In this document: positions 61,578-64,000 of the stretch, piece after piece
Numbering within the stretch: position 1 is the stretch's first letter
Layout of the letters: each line of letters begins with the position of its first letter
Source: Legionella worsleiensis
GTDB taxonomy: Bacteria; Pseudomonadota; Gammaproteobacteria; Legionellales; Legionellaceae
Length of the DNA stretch: 64,000 nucleotides
Direction: 5' to 3'
Assembly: GCF_001467535.1 (NCBI RefSeq)
Contig: NZ_LNZC01000031.1
Span: forward strand, 127,730-191,729
Program-made: the position numbers and the translations under genes
Notes under the pieces: generated by a model
Database searches by the model: none
Told to the model about the DNA's origin: nothing
Seen by the model: only the letters and a program-made list of their open reading frames with translations

Positions 61578-62129
61578 TCATGATATGTGATTTGTCAGAG
61601 TTTCCCTTAACCAAATATTTGCTGCTCGCCTTCCTACGTTTTGTTTTTTATATGTTACCAGCTCTCGCTCAATTGCCTTACGCCAGCGATCAATATATTC
61701 ACTTAATAAACTGGTAAGTGTTGGATTATTGATCCCGTAACAAACCGCTTTAAGCCAACGTTTGTCATCAGGTAATAAATCTATATTCAATCCAGCAGCA
61801 TTAGAAAAAAAACCATTCAGCATCCCTACTGTACCATTCTTTATCAGGAAACTTTTATCATTGATTTTTACTACAAAAGTTTCCTGATTACTTGATTCTG
61901 GTTTCCTGTTAGTTTCTTTTAATGTTTCCTCGTTAAAACCAGATGTACACAGCTCTTCTTCATGATATGTGTATTTAAAGTTTCCAGCGTTGTTTCCTGA
62001 TTTCCTCTGAAAGTTTCCAGTTTCCTTTCCTAAGGGTGTGAAACAGGAAACTTTAGTGTCATGGCTAACTTTAGTGTCATGACTATATTTAGATAACACT
62101 TTTTGAGCCAAGTATTGAAAGTTACCCAT
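61578..62129 (-). CDS. Hypothetical protein of the replication operon
   Basis: This 183-residue protein overlaps the ATPase gene by eight bases. The N-terminus holds a duplicated SHDTKV unit (SHDTKVSHDTKVS), encoded by a short tandem repeat near 62060-62090, followed by polar GNF-x-RKSGNNAGNF. The C-terminal half is helical with a WLKAVCYGINNPTLTSLLSEYIDRW block. No recognised domain. Its place between ATPase and cargo genes suggests a DNA-processing accessory role, by inference only. Confidence 0.6.
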   Translation of the reverse strand: MGNFQYLAQKVLSKYSHDTKVSHDTKVSCFTPLGKETGNFQRKSGNNAGNFKYTYHEEELCTSGFNEETLKETNRKPESSNQETFVVKINDKSFLIKNGTVGMLNGFFSNAAGLNIDLLPDDKRWLKAVCYGINNPTLTSLLSEYIDRWRKAIERELVTYKKQNVGRRAANIWLRETLTNHIS

Positions 62130-63066
62130 CTTTTTTTACTGCCCCAAGTTCTCTGGCTTTTTTGAGTAATTTACTTACTTGGCTTTTTGAAAGGTCTAGC
62201 TCTATTACAATATCTTTTTGTGAAAGCCCTTCATTTGCAAGCGCAATCACCCGTTGATAATTATTTTGATCAAGTGACTCATATTTCCAACCTTCATTCG
62301 TAAGCCAGCATCTGATAGGGTTGACACAATCACCGACCATACCTCGTGCTTTTTCAAAATGAAGTTCAAAACAAGCCCCATCAGATGGTTCGTAATCTGA
62401 TGGATGCCTTAGGGCTATAACGGTATCCAAAACGTCCTCACGCTTGCTGGTTCCCCTTTGATTACCATTTTTGCCAGCATGGTGGATAAACAATACACTT
62501 TTACCTTGTTTTCTTAGAGATAATGCCCATTGTTGCAAAGGAATCCAGCTTTCAGCCTCATTCTCTTTGGCAGACCCGCCTAAGGTTGAAATATTATCCA
62601 CAATAATTAAATCAGCCTCATCAGTCTTTGTACGGATTGATTCTTGCCCATCCAAGGTACTTAAATCCGGCATGAAATCACCCTGCAAATCCGGTGTAAT
62701 AAAAAATGGTTCAATCATTTGCTCATTAGCAGACATTCGCTTTTCTATTTCAGCTAAGCGTTTTTGCATCGTATTTGCGGGCATCTCTCCATCAATATAG
62801 AGGACTTTAACTGACTTAGTGGCAGTGAACGACAGGAAACTTGTTCCGTATGCTAGAGCCATTGCTATTTCAAGGGCAAAAAAAGTTTTACCGACACCGC
62901 GCTTGGCGTATACCATGCATAATCCTGATCTCGGTAACCAAGGATTTAATAAATTTTCACGTGGGGGTAACTCCATGCTTAAAAGTTCACTCAGACTAAC
63001 AGCCCTTACTTGAAGATCCTCTATTTCAATAGAATTTTTGAATGTATCTAAATCGGGGGTGTTCAT
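62122..63066 (-). CDS. RepA-like AAA ATPase with C-terminal HTH
   Basis: The protein has 314 residues from ATG 63066, set by the ATGA overlap with the primase stop; a frame starting at 63096 is inside the primase. Walker A is AKRGVGKTFF and Walker B is LIIVDNI, typical of the RecA/DnaB-like plasmid and phage replicative ATPases (RepA/AAA_25). The tail GLSQKDIVIELDLSKSQVSKLLKKA is a helix-turn-helix, so it may bind the element's origin. It likely acts as helicase or loader with the upstream primase. Confidence 0.85.
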   Translation of the reverse strand: MNTPDLDTFKNSIEIEDLQVRAVSLSELLSMELPPRENLLNPWLPRSGLCMVYAKRGVGKTFFALEIAMALAYGTSFLSFTATKSVKVLYIDGEMPANTMQKRLAEIEKRMSANEQMIEPFFITPDLQGDFMPDLSTLDGQESIRTKTDEADLIIVDNISTLGGSAKENEAESWIPLQQWALSLRKQGKSVLFIHHAGKNGNQRGTSKREDVLDTVIALRHPSDYEPSDGACFELHFEKARGMVGDCVNPIRCWLTNEGWKYESLDQNNYQRVIALANEGLSQKDIVIELDLSKSQVSKLLKKARELGAVKKDG

Positions 63067-63953
63067 ACTTGTGGCTCCCCTGAACCAACCAAGCAAAACA
63101 AGTCATTGAAGTCGTTTAATTTTTTGCTAACACCTGATGGAAATTTTGGTTTTATGATTGTTGCATTAACTGCTCTTGCTGCTTCTCTCGCTTTAAGCAA
63201 GCCAATTGGATCAATATCGGCACCTATTACTAACTCTGATTCTGGTAAATGTTGACGAATGCTAACTGCAACTGATTTTAAATTACCAGCATTACAGGCA
63301 GCAATTACGCATGCGTCTGGGTATTTTTGGGCAAGTGCACCTGCTGTTGAGAAGCCCTCGCAAATCAATATTTTTCTGCTAGCGACTAACTGATGCTGGA
63401 TAGGTATAAAATGCCCTGAAATAACGCCATTAGACAAAAACCACTTACCCCCATTTGGTGCAATATACTGTAAACTTGAGAATTCGCCGTTAAAGTTTAT
63501 TACAGGGAGGACAAGATTATTTCCTCGTTGGCGTGCATAAAATGGCTTAATACATTTTCGTACCAAATAAAGGTGTTTAGGATCAGCAAAAGAACAACTA
63601 TAAAAAATATGTTCTGCTAGCCTTGCTGCTTCGGCTTGTTCTCTGGCTCGGACTGCTGCATGTTGTAGTTTTGCCTCTTCGATTTGTCGCTTGTATTCTT
63701 TGTATTCCCAATTACTCATGTATTCGCGCTTTTTAGAACACCATTTATGAGTAATACCTATTTTCCAAGTGCCAAATATGCCACAGGATATATGGTTCAT
63801 GAAAAGCAGATAATAGCCATTTTTAGATCCTCTCTTATCGCCTTGGACATGAAAACGGTACAACTTGCCATCGCCAATAATATGCTGAGGGGGTGTAACT
63901 CCATGTAATGGCATTGCTGCTTGGAAGTTTTGAATAATTTGATTAAAATCCAT
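63063..63953 (-). CDS. Toprim-domain primase of mobile element
   Basis: This 296-residue protein has an N-terminal region with two Cys (SCGIFG, KWCSKKREY) that could form a reduced zinc site, a charged helical middle (KEYKRQIEEAKLQHAAVRARE), and a C-terminal Toprim domain with KILICEGFSTAGAL (Glu), VIAACNAGNL and VIGADID (Asp pair). This is the arrangement of DnaG/TraC-like primases in integrative elements. It should make primers for element replication. It is translationally coupled to the RepA-like ATPase. The remaining 47 bases to the window edge hold no start of another gene that I can support. Confidence 0.85.
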   Translation of the reverse strand: MDFNQIIQNFQAAMPLHGVTPPQHIIGDGKLYRFHVQGDKRGSKNGYYLLFMNHISCGIFGTWKIGITHKWCSKKREYMSNWEYKEYKRQIEEAKLQHAAVRAREQAEAARLAEHIFYSCSFADPKHLYLVRKCIKPFYARQRGNNLVLPVINFNGEFSSLQYIAPNGGKWFLSNGVISGHFIPIQHQLVASRKILICEGFSTAGALAQKYPDACVIAACNAGNLKSVAVSIRQHLPESELVIGADIDPIGLLKAREAARAVNATIIKPKFPSGVSKKLNDFNDLFCLVGSGEPQV

Positions 63954-64000
63954 GTTTGTTACTCCTATGTAACTTTTGTCCTAAGATTTCAACTTGGTGG

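Overview
The window is a Legionella chromosome segment. The strongest evidence is the Mip macrophage infectivity potentiator (33558-34259) and a CsrA that reads like the genus protein. They sit in an arrangement that resembles, from memory, the L. pneumophila chromosome: an LPS/O-antigen locus, then csrA, then mip. Mip has many substitutions relative to the L. pneumophila protein as I remember it, so a non-pneumophila species is more likely, but the sequence alone does not name it.

Layout. (1) 1-9.7 kb, plus strand: surface-polysaccharide genes built around nonulosonic (sialic/legionaminic-type) acid chemistry. They are an amidotransferase, a CMP-sugar synthetase, a NeuB-like synthase, a Gfo/Idh oxidoreductase, a methyltransferase, a kinase-like protein and three GT-B/CDP-glycerol-transferase-like proteins. 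The first of these runs off the left edge. (2) 9.7-11.1 kb: a repeat-rich junction with one small secreted protein. (3) 11.1-22.1 kb, minus strand: the second half of the locus. It has a second CMP-sugar synthetase, two SDRs, three Gfo/Idh oxidoreductases, two GT2 glycosyltransferases, a polysialyltransferase-like protein and an AlgI/AlgJ-like O-acetylation pair. (4) 22.4-35.6 kb: conserved chromosome with a persulfide-dioxygenase-like MBL enzyme, csrA, an ankyrin-like large protein, birA, an Sfp-type PPTase, accA-tilS, a cyclic-nucleotide phosphodiesterase, sdaA, mip and an AmpG-type permease.

(5) 35.7-54.3 kb, minus strand: the most unusual region. A 3510-residue protein joins a CE-clan (Ulp1/YopJ-like) cysteine protease signature to a SecA-like helicase motor. 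It is followed by a 109-residue coiled-coil protein, a 1779-residue LRR protein with a transglutaminase-like Cys-His-Asp triad and degenerate AAA-like segments, and a 658-residue double-AAA+ ATPase. I do not recognise this combination as a described system. (6) 55.3-56.6 kb: a deleted IS66 transposase and a GIY-YIG protein, bracketed by long inverted copies of a genome-type palindromic repeat. (7) 56.7 kb to the right edge: an integrated mobile element. It begins at a tRNA-3'-end-like sequence and carries a WYL protein, a DUF4238 protein, an XRE repressor with two matching operator-like palindromes, small secreted proteins, and a replication block (Toprim primase and RepA-like ATPase). No integrase is inside the window.

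Two near-identical 174-bp inverted-repeat elements (26705-26878 and 43165-43338, opposite orientation), each with its own perfect 10-bp target duplication, show a recently mobile MITE family.
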